In this document: positions 35,694-44,027 of the stretch, in pieces
How the letters are laid out: every line of letters starts with the position of its first letter
How positions within the stretch are numbered: position 1 is the first letter of the stretch
Source of the DNA: Shinella sp. CPCC 101442
Lineage (GTDB): Bacteria > Pseudomonadota > Alphaproteobacteria > Rhizobiales > Rhizobiaceae
Length of the DNA stretch: 64,000 bases
Direction: 5' to 3'
Assembly: GCF_024704725.1 (NCBI RefSeq)
Contig: NZ_JALIQS010000003.1
Span: 620,001 to 684,000 of the forward strand
Made by a program: the position numbers and the translations under genes
Notes under the pieces: model-generated
Told to the model about the DNA's origin: nothing
The model's input: the letters and a program-made list of their open reading frames with translations, nothing else
Database searches by the model: none

Positions 35694-35736
35694 GTTCTAG
35701 GAGCATTCGCGCAAACCTCTTTGTGATGGGACAAAC
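35694..35736 (-). promoter_or_regulatory. NnrR-type promoter of nirK
   Basis: Box GTTTGTCCCATCACAAAG when read on the minus strand (35719-35736; TTGT-N6-ACAA). The -10 hexamer TAGAAC (35694-35699) is 31 bases from the box centre, the spacing of a class-II FNR promoter. The ATG is 86 bases from the box centre. Confidence 0.72.
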
Positions 35737-35781
35737 AGGCCTTTCCGGCGGCTGCGGCATTTTGGCAGAGGCTGATTTGCT

Positions 35782-35825
35782 CTTTGCCATCTCGCAAAGA
35801 AGCCGCCCCGCCGATCCCTTAGAAC
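35782..35825 (+). promoter_or_regulatory. NnrR-type promoter of nnrS
   Basis: Box CTTTGCCATCTCGCAAAG (35782-35799; TTGC-N6-GCAA) with TAGAAC at 35820-35825, 32 bases from the box centre. It is divergent from the nirK promoter and 67 bases from the nnrS ATG. Confidence 0.75.
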
Positions 35826-35856
35826 CAGCTGACGATTGCAAAGGAAAGAGACGATC

Positions 35857-37062
35857 ATGCCTGTCAGCCCATCCGTCAGCCGCCCCGTGGCGCGCGGCCT
35901 TTCCCGCACCGGCCCGGTGCTCTTCTCCTACGGCTTCCGCCCGTTCTTCCTCGGTGCCGCGCTTTGGGCCATAGCGGCCATGGGCCTGTGGATCGCGGCG
36001 ATATCCGGCCACCTCACGCTGGCCGAGGCCTATGGCGCGCCGAACTGGCACGCCCATGAAATGCTGTTCGGCTTCGCCTCCGCCGTGCTCGCCGGCTTCC
36101 TTCTGACGGCTGTGCCGAACTGGACGGGGCGCCTGCCCGTCTCAGGCTGGCCGCTTGCCGGCCTCTTCGCGCTGTGGTGCGCCGGGCGCATTGCGCTGCT
36201 TGCCTCCGACGTGATCGGCGTGGCCACCGCCGCCGCCCTCGACGCGCTCTTCCTGCCCGCCCTCCTCGCCATCTGCACGCGCGAGGTCGTGGCCGGGCGC
36301 AAGTGGAAGGATCTGAAGGTGCTCGCCGGCCTGCTCGCCCTCTCGCTCGCCAACGCCCTCTATCATGTAGCGGCAATCCATGGCGGCCATGACAATATGG
36401 CGATCCGGCTCGCCGTCGCAGCCTATGTCGTACTCGTCATGATCGTCGGCGGACGCATCATTCCGAGCTTTACGCGCAACTGGCTGAACAAGCTGGGCCG
36501 CACGGATTTTCCGGTGCCCTACAACAGCTACGACATGGTCGCGATCCTCGCCGGCACCGGCGCGCTGGGCCTGTGGTCCGTGCTGCCGGACCACCCGGCG
36601 ACCGCCGCCGCCGGTCTTGCCGCGGCCGTACTCCACGGCATCCGCCTGCACCGCTGGCGCGGCTGGACGGTGGCGCCGGACCGCATCCTGGTCATCCTGC
36701 ACATCGCCTATATCTTCATACCGCTTAGCCTCTTCGCCATAACCCTCAGCGCGCTCGGCTTTCTGGAAGAGCGCTCGGTGCTTCACCTGCTCTCGGTCGG
36801 CGCCATCGCCTGCATGATGCTGGCCGTCATGACGCGGGCGAGCCTCGGCCATACCGGCCGCGCGCTCGTCGCGTCGAAGATGACAGTCGCCTCCTACGGA
36901 GCGCTCATCCTCTGCGCGCTGGTGCGCCCGCTCGCGGAGGTGTTTTCCGATCTCAGCCCCGTCCTTTACGCCGCCTCCGGCCTGCTCTGGATCGCCGCCT
37001 TCGGCCTCTATTGCCTGGAATACAGCCCGATCCTGGCGCGGAAGCGCCGCGCACCGCTGTGA
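35857..37062 (+). CDS. nnrS: NnrS family haem-copper membrane protein
   Basis: A 401-residue protein with about 12 TM segments and the NnrS pattern: FSYGFRPFFLGAALWA near the N-terminus, NWHAHEMLFGFASAVLAGFLLTAVPNWTG, GGRIIPSFTRNWLN and AIACMMLAVMTRASLGHTGR. NnrS binds haem and copper and relieves nitric-oxide stress in other bacteria. ATG 35857 has AAGGAAAGAG upstream. It is divergent from nirK and has its own NnrR-type box. Confidence 0.93.
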   Translation: MPVSPSVSRPVARGLSRTGPVLFSYGFRPFFLGAALWAIAAMGLWIAAISGHLTLAEAYGAPNWHAHEMLFGFASAVLAGFLLTAVPNWTGRLPVSGWPLAGLFALWCAGRIALLASDVIGVATAAALDALFLPALLAICTREVVAGRKWKDLKVLAGLLALSLANALYHVAAIHGGHDNMAIRLAVAAYVVLVMIVGGRIIPSFTRNWLNKLGRTDFPVPYNSYDMVAILAGTGALGLWSVLPDHPATAAAGLAAAVLHGIRLHRWRGWTVAPDRILVILHIAYIFIPLSLFAITLSALGFLEERSVLHLLSVGAIACMMLAVMTRASLGHTGRALVASKMTVASYGALILCALVRPLAEVFSDLSPVLYAASGLLWIAAFGLYCLEYSPILARKRRAPL

Positions 37063-37067
37063 AACGC

Positions 37068-37098
37068 AATCGGCCCGGAGGTTCTCTCCGGGCCGATT
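37068..37098. terminator. Bidirectional terminator, nnrS / DUF59
   Basis: AATCGGCCCGGAG and CTCCGGGCCGATT form a perfect 13-bp stem with a five-base loop, five bases after the nnrS stop and just before the end of the convergent DUF59 gene. AT tracts flank both sides. Confidence 0.85.
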
Positions 37099-37103
37099 TG
37101 CTT

Positions 37104-37400
37104 CTATGCGACATCCATCATGTCAGGTGTCCATGGCGGCTCGTAGGTCAGCCGCACCTCGGCATATTCGACACCCGGCACATACCAGACGCAGGCCTGC
37201 ACCGCCTCCTTGAGAAAATCAGTCGCCGGGCAGAAGCGCGTCGTCGTGGTCATGGTGACATAGACGACGCCGCCCTCCTCCACCGCGATGTCGTAGACAA
37301 GCCCGAGATCGACGATATTCCTGCCGATCTCCGGGTCGATGATCATGCGCAGTGCGTCGCGGATATCCTCCGCAAGCGTCGCCTTGTCCATCTCGTTCAT
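37104..37400 (-). CDS. DUF59/MIP18-type iron-sulfur assembly-like protein
   Basis: A 98-residue single-domain protein of the MIP18 (DUF59) family: LRMIIDPEIGRNIVDLGLVYDIAVE, then TTTTRFCPATDFLKEAVQACVW with the conserved Cys, then VEYAEVRLTYEPPWTPDMM. Family members help assemble or deliver iron-sulfur clusters. The start at 37400 is five bases after the upstream DUF2249 gene's stop; ATG 37391 is also possible. Last gene of the leftward operon 39597-37104. Confidence 0.85.
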   Translation of the reverse strand: MNEMDKATLAEDIRDALRMIIDPEIGRNIVDLGLVYDIAVEEGGVVYVTMTTTTRFCPATDFLKEAVQACVWYVPGVEYAEVRLTYEPPWTPDMMDVA

Positions 37401-37405
37401 CGCCT

Positions 37406-37936
37406 TCAAGCCTCGCCGACCCGCACGAGGATGCGGTAGGTAGAGCCCGCCTCGTCGAAGTTCCCGGCCCACTGGTGGCCGCGCTTGGTCAGCTCCGGGA
37501 AGAGGAACAGCGGCTCGCGGGACAGGACGGCAAAGAGCACGTTGCCCGGCTCGAGCGCCTCGGCGGCGGCCAGGATGCGCACCATCGGTTCCGGCGGGTC
37601 GAGGTCGGTAAGATCAAGGTGCTCGGAAGGGTCTGGCCAGGTCTCGGGACGGTCGGCATCGACGGAGACCGCAACCGGCACCGCCTCGGGCTGCGGCGTG
37701 AAGAGCACCTCCCAGTTGCCACCCTCGATCTCACGTACTTCATGGTCGAAGCCTCGGCCTTCCATCACGCGAAACAGCGGCTGCGGGCGAAAGGTGGCGA
37801 GGAGTTTCAGCCCCTGCCCCGGACGCAGATCCTGCACGGCCTGCATGATCGCCTGGAACGGCTCGCCGCCGCTTCGCAGCATCGGCCGCACATCGAGCAC
37901 TTTCGGCGCGGTCTCGGGTGAAACGTCGGGCATCAT
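37406..37936 (-). CDS. Protein with two DUF2249 domains
   Basis: A 176-residue protein with two DUF2249 halves (KVLDVRPMLRSGGEPFQAIMQAVQDLRPGQ followed by a LLATFRPQPLF segment; DLTDLDPPEPMVRILAAAEALEPGN followed by LFAVLSREPLFLFPEL). DUF2249 proteins adopt a TusA-like fold and often accompany hemerythrin and denitrification genes; their function is unclear. AAGGAG precedes the ATG, which overlaps the stop of the upstream membrane protein (ATGA). Confidence 0.82.
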   Translation of the reverse strand: MMPDVSPETAPKVLDVRPMLRSGGEPFQAIMQAVQDLRPGQGLKLLATFRPQPLFRVMEGRGFDHEVREIEGGNWEVLFTPQPEAVPVAVSVDADRPETWPDPSEHLDLTDLDPPEPMVRILAAAEALEPGNVLFAVLSREPLFLFPELTKRGHQWAGNFDEAGSTYRILVRVGEA

Positions 37937-39291
37937 TTGTCTCCTTGAAAAACGGATGGGGGAAGGAAGAGGGGCGGCTGCACCATTCCGGCAGGCGCGC
38001 GCAAAGCGGCCGGCACGATGGAGAGGCGGCGAGCGCGGATGAATTCACGCATCAGGCAAAGCGTCGCAAAGAGCTGCGCCGCCACGGTCACGCGGAAGAG
38101 GCCTGTCGCGCCGGCGGCAAGCGCCAATGTCGCGACAACCACCGCACCGTAGTAGATGCGGAACAGGATATGGGCATGGCGTTCGTCGACGAGATCCTGC
38201 ACCCTTGGCACGGGCGCGCGTCCCAACACAGGACCATAGGCCTCGAGCCAGGTGAGAAAGGCGACGATCTTGTAGAGTTGCGCAAGCCCGAGCCCGGTGA
38301 GCCACCCGAAAACGAAGAGATAGACGACCGTCGCGACCAGATTGCCGGTGCGCAGTGCGGGAACGTTGAGAAGAAGGACGGACAGGGCGAACAAAGCCAG
38401 CGCGGCAAAGCTCGCGCGGATGTTCAGTTCCGCCTGCTTGCGTTTTCGCGCACGATAGATGTGCAGGATATCGGCACCGTAGAGCGCGACGGCCACGAGC
38501 GTCAGCAGCAGCGCGCAAGCAAACGCCAGCGTGCCGCCGAAAATCCCCGACATCACGAAAACCACCGCAGTCGTGACCAGACCGACAGCAAGGCTTGCCC
38601 CCCACCAGGCGGCGCGGCTGGTCGATCGCTCGACCTCCGGCGCCAGCAGGAACATGGAGAACAACCGGTAGCTGACCCCGACCGCCGTCGCACTCAGCCA
38701 GCCGCCGAGGCCGAGGGCCGCATGCAGTTCAACGCCATCGGCCACCAGCCGATCCAGGAGCGGGCTTTCCACGACGCCCGACAAGGCGCCGGTAAAGGCG
38801 AAACCGATGAGCGCCGCGCCGAGCAGCGCGACAAGGCCGGTAGCGACGAAACGGGCGGGAAGCGGCAAAGGTCGGGCAGCGTAAAGCGTCGCCGCGAGTA
38901 TCGCGGCAAACAGGCCAAAACCGGCCAGAAGCAGCAAGCCGCCAACCGGCAGCAGCGCAAGCGGCAGATCGATGGCGCCTGACAAAGCAACAAACCCGCC
39001 GACGAGACAGCCCAGCCCGCCGAGCAGCAATAGCAAAGCCGGCGCGGCGAAACGCCCGCCGACGATCGCACGGCCGATGAGCACGGGCACGAACTGCAGA
39101 AGCGCACCGGCCATCAGAAGGCTAAGCCAGCCGATCGCAACGAGATGGACCAGCACCAGCGTTTCCGGCGCGCCGACATCGGCAGAGGGATAGCCGTAAC
39201 CGGCGACCATCAGCCCCTGCCCCGCCACGAGCATGAGGCAGGCGGCGGCGAAGTAGGACATGGTCCAGCGAGAGAGCGTTGCGCCCGGCAT
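37933..39291 (-). CDS. 12-TM membrane protein, possibly haem-binding, denitrification-associated
   Basis: A 452-residue protein with about 12 TM segments. Histidines sit inside predicted helices at repeated positions (LVLVHLVAIGWLSLLMAGALLQFVP, VELHAALGLGGWLSATAVGVSY, HAHILFRIYYGA), as in NnrS and haem-copper oxidase-like proteins. I cannot place it in a characterised family. It is translationally coupled to the DUF2249 gene and lies in an operon with two DUF2249 proteins and a DUF59 protein, downstream of an NnrR-type box. A role in nitric-oxide tolerance or haem/copper handling is inference. Confidence 0.75.
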   Translation of the reverse strand: MPGATLSRWTMSYFAAACLMLVAGQGLMVAGYGYPSADVGAPETLVLVHLVAIGWLSLLMAGALLQFVPVLIGRAIVGGRFAAPALLLLLGGLGCLVGGFVALSGAIDLPLALLPVGGLLLLAGFGLFAAILAATLYAARPLPLPARFVATGLVALLGAALIGFAFTGALSGVVESPLLDRLVADGVELHAALGLGGWLSATAVGVSYRLFSMFLLAPEVERSTSRAAWWGASLAVGLVTTAVVFVMSGIFGGTLAFACALLLTLVAVALYGADILHIYRARKRKQAELNIRASFAALALFALSVLLLNVPALRTGNLVATVVYLFVFGWLTGLGLAQLYKIVAFLTWLEAYGPVLGRAPVPRVQDLVDERHAHILFRIYYGAVVVATLALAAGATGLFRVTVAAQLFATLCLMREFIRARRLSIVPAALRAPAGMVQPPLFLPPSVFQGDK

Positions 39292-39315
39292 GTCGGTTTC
39301 CTTCGCCGCGCTGTT

Positions 39316-39597
39316 TCAGTGGTCCGCGCCGCAGCAGCAGTCGCAAGCGCCGCCGTCTTCCAGCCGGTCGATTTCGACGCGCCAGACTTCCGGCCCCTGT
39401 TCGAGATAATCCCAGCCGAACTGGCCGGGGAAATTGGTTTCGAGCTGATAGTGCAGCGGCCGCGGATCGTGGTCGCTGGTGATCAGCATGGATTTGCCGG
39501 GCATCAGGGCGCCGAGCATGCCGAAAATGCGTGGATGGCGCTCCCGCGGGGGAATGGTGCGTACGTCGATCAGGGGCTTGTCCAGGGTCTCAGACAT
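39316..39597 (-). CDS. Single-domain DUF2249 protein with C-terminal Cys cluster
   Basis: A 93-residue DUF2249 protein (LIDVRTIPPRERHPRIFGMLGALMPGKSMLI, DHDPRPLHYQLETNFPGQFGWDYLEQGPEVWRVEI) ending in CDCCCGADH, a possible metal- or sulfur-binding tail. First gene of the leftward operon; the ATG at 39597 has only a weak GGGACGG upstream. The frame open to 39762 runs through the promoter boxes and is not used. Confidence 0.82.
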   Translation of the reverse strand: MSETLDKPLIDVRTIPPRERHPRIFGMLGALMPGKSMLITSDHDPRPLHYQLETNFPGQFGWDYLEQGPEVWRVEIDRLEDGGACDCCCGADH

Positions 39598-39672
39598 GGT
39601 TTGGTGTTTCCGTCCCGGCCGCTCCAATCGCATTCCGAAAGGGCACGGCCCGACCCGACCGGAACCGCCTGA

Positions 39673-39715
39673 CGCTAACCCCGCGCCGCGCCCGGCACTT
39701 TGACCCTGCGCAAAC
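39673..39715 (-). promoter_or_regulatory. NnrR-type promoter of the DUF2249 operon
   Basis: Box GTTTGCGCAGGGTCAAAG on the minus strand (39698-39715), proximal half CAAAG intact. A weak -10, TTAGCG (39673-39678), is 31 bases from the box centre. It is the more degenerate of the set. Confidence 0.5.
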
Positions 39716-39746
39716 AATTGCGGATTTTCAGGTCTTGCGCGCCGTT

Positions 39747-39790
39747 GCTTGGCTTTTCGCAAAGAAGGGTGCCCCCGCCGCTCCTACCCT
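39747..39790 (+). promoter_or_regulatory. NnrR-type promoter of hemN
   Basis: Box GCTTGGCTTTTCGCAAAG (39747-39764; distal half imperfect, proximal CAAAG intact) with a -10-like TACCCT (39785-39790) 32 bases from the box centre and 68 bases from box centre to the hemN ATG. hemN is a classical target of FNR/Dnr-type regulators. Confidence 0.55.
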
Positions 39791-39823
39791 CTCGCCATCG
39801 ACACACGGATTAAGGAGAGCGCC

Positions 39824-41176
39824 ATGCAACAGGCCCTGATCGAGAAATACGGCGAGGCGCGGCTGCCGCGCTATACGAGCTATCCGACAGCACCGGGCTT
39901 TTCCCCCATCATCGGCGCCGGCACCTATGACGACTGGCTTTCGGCCATCAAGCCGGGCACCGAGGCCTCGCTCTACCTGCACATCCCCTTCTGTCGGTCC
40001 ATGTGCTGGTACTGCGGCTGCCACACCACCATCACCCAGAAGGACGAGCCAATCCTCGACTATATCGACATGCTGCGAAAGGAGATCGGCCTCGTTTCCG
40101 AACGCGTGGAAAACCGCATCAAGGTCAGGCACATCCATTTCGGTGGCGGCACGCCGACGATCATGCAGCCGGAAGAGTTCCGCGACCTGATCGGTCTGCT
40201 GCGTGCCCGTTTCGGCCTCGTCGCAGGAGCGGAGATCGCCGTGGAGATCGATCCGCGCACGCTGACGGCGGAAATGGCGGCGGCGCTCGGCGAAGCGGGC
40301 GTCACCCGCGCCAGCCTCGGCGTGCAGAGTTTCGATCCCGTCGTGCAGAAGGCGATCAACCGCATGCAGAGCGAGGCGCAGACCGCCGAGGCCGTGACGC
40401 GGCTGCGCATAGCAGGCGTCAGCGGCATCAACTTCGATCTCATCTACGGCCTGCCGCACCAGACGGTCCAGTCCTGCATCGACACGGCGAAGGCGGCGGT
40501 TGCCATGCGGCCGGAGCGTTTCGCCGTCTTCGGCTATGCCCACATCCCCTCCTTCAAAAAGCACCAGCGGCTGATCGATGAGCGCGCGCTGCCGGATGCC
40601 TCGGCACGCGCCGAGCAGGCGGAGGCGATTGCTGAAACGCTCGTTGCCGCCGGCTATATCCGCCTCGGCCTCGATCACTATGCGCTCCCGAGCGATGATC
40701 TCGCTGTCGCTGCAAAGCGCGGCCGGCTGCGTCGCAATTTCCAGGGCTATACGACGGATGCCTGCGAAACGCTGATCGGCTTCGGCGCCTCGGCCATCGG
40801 CCGCACGCCGGCAGGCTACATCCAGAACGAGGTGCCGCCGGGACTTTACGCCCAGCGCATCGCCTCGGGCCGCCTCGCCACCGTCAAGGGTTATCGGCTG
40901 ACCGCAGAGGACCGGTTGCGTGCCGATATCATCGAGCGGCTGATGTGCGACTTCCGCGCCGACATGACCACCATTGCCGCCCGGCACGGCTTTGATGCGG
41001 CCCCGCTCCTGCAAGGCAATGCCCGGCTGGCGGCGCTTGCCGAAGACGGTGCGATCGACATCCGGGGCGGCACGGTCACGGTGCGGCAGGATCACCGCTT
41101 CATCATCCGCGCGGTCGCCGCCGCCTTCGATGCCTATATCGACCAGTCGGCCCGCACGCACAGCAAGGCGGCCTGA
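39824..41176 (+). CDS. hemN: Oxygen-independent coproporphyrinogen III oxidase HemN
   Basis: A 450-residue radical-SAM enzyme that converts coproporphyrinogen III to protoporphyrinogen IX without oxygen. The cluster motif is CRSMCWYCGC (CxxxCxxC plus the fourth Cys of HemN), after YLHIPF. The substrate segments HFGGGTPTI and GINFDLIYGLPHQT follow, and the C-terminal HemN domain ends near 440. TAAGGAGA precedes ATG 39824. It supplies haem for NorB/NorC and other cytochromes under low oxygen; it lies between the nnrS-side operon and the nor operon. Confidence 0.95.
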   Translation: MQQALIEKYGEARLPRYTSYPTAPGFSPIIGAGTYDDWLSAIKPGTEASLYLHIPFCRSMCWYCGCHTTITQKDEPILDYIDMLRKEIGLVSERVENRIKVRHIHFGGGTPTIMQPEEFRDLIGLLRARFGLVAGAEIAVEIDPRTLTAEMAAALGEAGVTRASLGVQSFDPVVQKAINRMQSEAQTAEAVTRLRIAGVSGINFDLIYGLPHQTVQSCIDTAKAAVAMRPERFAVFGYAHIPSFKKHQRLIDERALPDASARAEQAEAIAETLVAAGYIRLGLDHYALPSDDLAVAAKRGRLRRNFQGYTTDACETLIGFGASAIGRTPAGYIQNEVPPGLYAQRIASGRLATVKGYRLTAEDRLRADIIERLMCDFRADMTTIAARHGFDAAPLLQGNARLAALAEDGAIDIRGGTVTVRQDHRFIIRAVAAAFDAYIDQSARTHSKAA

Positions 41177-41196
41177 AACCACAATTCGAGAAAGCA

Positions 41197-41230
41197 AAAG
41201 GCCCGGCGTGGTGCGGCACGCCGGGCCTTT
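41197..41230. terminator. Bidirectional terminator, hemN / norD
   Basis: AAAGGCCCGGCGTG and CACGCCGGGCCTTT form a perfect 14-bp stem with a six-base loop and A/T tails on both sides, between the convergent hemN and norD genes. Confidence 0.9.
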
Positions 41231-41249
41231 CTCGCAACTCCCGTGTCCT

Positions 41250-43148
41250 CTATCCCACGAGACCGCGATAGATCGCCGGCAGCGCCGCAGGCAGCCGAGC
41301 GATGTTGCTGACGATGGCATAGCCGTTGCGCCCGAAGATGGCGGGCACATAGGCCTGCGCCTCCCGGTCGACCGTCACGCCGAACACGCTGAGGCCCGTG
41401 CGCCGTGCCTCGCTGACCGCGCGACGACTGTCCTCCAGCGCAAACCGGCCCTCGTAGTGATCGACATCGTTCGGCTTGCCGTCCGTGAGGATCAGCAGGA
41501 GTTTCCGGCGGTTCGGCTGTTCGCGCAGCTTCGCCGCAGCATGGCGGATCGCCGGGCCGATACGCGTGTAGAAGCCCGGCTTGAGCGCGGCGATGCGTGC
41601 CTCCACGCCATGGTCTATCGGTTCGCCGAAATCCTTCACCGTCTCGACCCGCACCCAGGAACGGCGGCGCGAGGTGAAGGTAAGGATCGAGTGGCTGTCG
41701 CCACAGGCGGCAAGGCCGTGGGAGAGCACCAGCAGCGCCTCCTTCTCCACGTCGAGCACCCGGCGGTTGTCGAACCAGGCGTCGGTGGAGAGCGAGACAT
41801 CCACGAGAATGGTGACGGCGAGGTCATGCGCCTGCGGCCGGCTCATCTGATGGATGCGGTCGCTGCCCTGCCCGCCGGCGGCAAGGTCGCTGCGCGCCCG
41901 CACCACCGCATCCAGATCGAGTTCTGCACCGTCGAGCTGCGCGCGCAGCATTTCATGACGGGGCCGCAACACCTCGAACTGCCGACGCACGCGGCGGATG
42001 AGGCTTTTTGTGTCGGCATCCGCTTCCGGCACCGCGGCCGTATCCGGCACGGGCGAGGCCAGCACCCGGCAATGGTCCGGCAGGTAGGTCGCCGTGCGAT
42101 AATCCCATTCGGGATAGGTGAATTCGCCCGTCAGCCGCGTGCGGTCGAGCGCCTCCGGCGGCAGGTCGAGATCGAAACGGAAGCGTGCGGCCGGGCGGCC
42201 CTTGCGCTCACCGAGCGTCATGTCGTCGAGTTCGTCGGCAGCCGAGGAATCGTGGTCGTCGCTATCGTCGCCGGGACGGTCGACATTGACCATCTCGGCC
42301 ATCGCCAGGATCTTCTCGAAGCGGTTGAGGATGAAGGGACTGCGTTCGCTCTTGCGGTTCTCCGCCTTCTCACGCAGCGCCACATGGCGCCCGGTCTCCG
42401 GCGTCTCGGGCGTGCCTCCGCTCACCGGCTGGTCCTCCTCGCCGCGCCCCTCGCCCTCTTCGCGCAGGAGCGCATCCGGCCAGAGCGGCACGGGCAACAT
42501 GGGTAGATAGCCGGCCGGCGCGCAGTGCGGGAAGATCACCGGCATGGTGTTGTCCGAGAGGCCCGCGCCTTTGCGCAGAAGGCTCAGGATGCGGTTCTCG
42601 ACATGGCGCTCGACGGAGGGAAGCGGCCGGGGCTGGCGCGCTCCCAAGGCGGCGGCGCAAAGGCGGCGGTAACGCCTCGCGAGGCCGGGGAAGGCCGCGA
42701 GCACCACTTTTGCGGTCGCCTCCGCCCGCTGGAGAACGGCAAGGTCGCGCTGGAGCGGATCGCTCTCGGCAATGGGATCGAGCGGCATCAGGGCCATGGC
42801 GGCGGTGAGCCAGACATAGAGGTCGCGGTTAAGGTCGCGGTCAGCAAACAGATCGATACTGCCGGGCAGCATGACAGTCGCGTGGTCGCGGCCGGGTTGT
42901 ACCAGCTTCTCCTCGCCTAGGCCCATGCGCTGGCGCAACCTGAGCCGATGCGTCGAGGTGCGCCCCCGCGCCGGCGCGATCTGCACCGCGCCCTCCCCGC
43001 CAAAGCCGCGAAAGCAGACGGCGAGCACCGGGCGGATATCCTCCAGCCGCACGGCATGATCCGGATGGCGTGGCCAACTGCCGGTATTGCCGACCAGCCG
43101 ATGCCAGGCCCGGCCGACGGTCTCCTCAAGTTCCAGAAAATCCAGCAT
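41250..43148 (-). CDS. norD: Nitric oxide reductase activation protein NorD
   Basis: A 632-residue protein with a C-terminal von Willebrand A domain; the MIDAS motif DVSLSTDAW is at about 450 and the LLLILTDGKPNDVDHYEG segment follows. The acidic linker (DRPGDDSDDHDSSAADELDDM) precedes it. NorD works with the AAA+ protein NorQ to mature or activate the NorCB complex, probably by metal insertion. It follows norQ by 9 bases and is the last gene of norEFCBQD. Confidence 0.93.
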   Translation of the reverse strand: MLDFLELEETVGRAWHRLVGNTGSWPRHPDHAVRLEDIRPVLAVCFRGFGGEGAVQIAPARGRTSTHRLRLRQRMGLGEEKLVQPGRDHATVMLPGSIDLFADRDLNRDLYVWLTAAMALMPLDPIAESDPLQRDLAVLQRAEATAKVVLAAFPGLARRYRRLCAAALGARQPRPLPSVERHVENRILSLLRKGAGLSDNTMPVIFPHCAPAGYLPMLPVPLWPDALLREEGEGRGEEDQPVSGGTPETPETGRHVALREKAENRKSERSPFILNRFEKILAMAEMVNVDRPGDDSDDHDSSAADELDDMTLGERKGRPAARFRFDLDLPPEALDRTRLTGEFTYPEWDYRTATYLPDHCRVLASPVPDTAAVPEADADTKSLIRRVRRQFEVLRPRHEMLRAQLDGAELDLDAVVRARSDLAAGGQGSDRIHQMSRPQAHDLAVTILVDVSLSTDAWFDNRRVLDVEKEALLVLSHGLAACGDSHSILTFTSRRRSWVRVETVKDFGEPIDHGVEARIAALKPGFYTRIGPAIRHAAAKLREQPNRRKLLLILTDGKPNDVDHYEGRFALEDSRRAVSEARRTGLSVFGVTVDREAQAYVPAIFGRNGYAIVSNIARLPAALPAIYRGLVG

Positions 43149-43157
43149 TGCGCGGCC

Positions 43158-43961
43158 TCACCGGATCATCGCATCGGCGATTTCGAGAAGGGCGGCGCGC
43201 ACGTCCGGCTCGTCGGTCAAAGGCTCGATCATCGCCGCGCGCACGGCCGCGCGCACGCCCATGCCGCTATCGATGAGGCAGGCGCAATAGACGAGCAGGC
43301 GCGTTGAAACGCCCTCTTCGAGGTCATGCCCCTTCAGCGCGCGCAGGCGATGCGCCAATGCAACGAGCGGCGCGACACGCGCCTCGTCCAGCCCGCTTTC
43401 GGTGGCGACGACGGCGATCTCTTCCGCCTTCGGCAGGAAATCGAACTCGATGGCGAGGAAGCGCTGGCGGGTGGAGGGTTTTAGGGCCTTCAGGAGGTTC
43501 TGGTAGCCGGGATTGTAGGAGACGACGAGCATGAAGCCGGGCGGGGCTTCCAGCACCTCGCCGGTGCGCTCCAGCGGCAGGATGCGCCGGTCGTCAGTCA
43601 GCGGATGCAGCACGACGGCGACGTCCTTGCGGGCCTCGACGATCTCGTCGAGATAACACACGCCGCCCTCGCGCACGGCGCGCGTCAGAGGGCCATCGAC
43701 CCAGACCGTATCGCCGCCTTTCAGCAGGTAGCGGCCGGTGAGGTCGGCGGCCGAGAGATCGTCGTGGCAGGACACCGTCGAGAGCGGCAGGTTGAGCTTT
43801 GCGGCCATATGGCTGACGAAGCGGGTCTTGCCGCAGCCGGTCGGGCCTTTCAGGAGGAGTGGAAGCTGGCGCACCCAGGCCTTTTCGAACAGGTCGCATT
43901 CATTGCCGGAGGGGCTGTAGGCGGGAATGTCGGCACTGATGGCCTTGAGCATCACGTTCAT
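43158..43961 (-). CDS. norQ: AAA+ ATPase NorQ
   Basis: A 267-residue MoxR/CbbQ-type AAA+ ATPase: Walker A GPTGCGKTR (39-47), Walker B VCYLDEIVEA (about 101-110), and sensor motifs further on. It partners NorD in maturation of nitric oxide reductase. ATG 43961 has GGAGAT upstream; the frame open to 44027 overlaps the hairpin and the norB end. Confidence 0.93.
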   Translation of the reverse strand: MNVMLKAISADIPAYSPSGNECDLFEKAWVRQLPLLLKGPTGCGKTRFVSHMAAKLNLPLSTVSCHDDLSAADLTGRYLLKGGDTVWVDGPLTRAVREGGVCYLDEIVEARKDVAVVLHPLTDDRRILPLERTGEVLEAPPGFMLVVSYNPGYQNLLKALKPSTRQRFLAIEFDFLPKAEEIAVVATESGLDEARVAPLVALAHRLRALKGHDLEEGVSTRLLVYCACLIDSGMGVRAAVRAAMIEPLTDEPDVRAALLEIADAMIR

Positions 43962-43993
43962 GTCGATCTCCAAGTCTATAGAGGAAGAAAGGT

Positions 43994-44021
43994 GCCGGCC
44001 CCGTGGGATGACGGGGCCGGC
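43994..44021 (-). promoter_or_regulatory. Hairpin between norB and norQ
   Basis: GCCGGCCCCGT and ACGGGGCCGGC form a perfect 11-bp stem with a six-base loop in the 66-base gap between norB and norQ, without a U-run. It probably lowers expression of the assembly genes relative to the structural genes. Confidence 0.6.
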
Positions 44022-44027
44022 CAGCAC

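Noticed and set aside
39728-41350. Minus-strand open frame opposite hemN
   Set aside because: hemN has radical-SAM motifs; the opposite frame runs through two promoters and a terminator.
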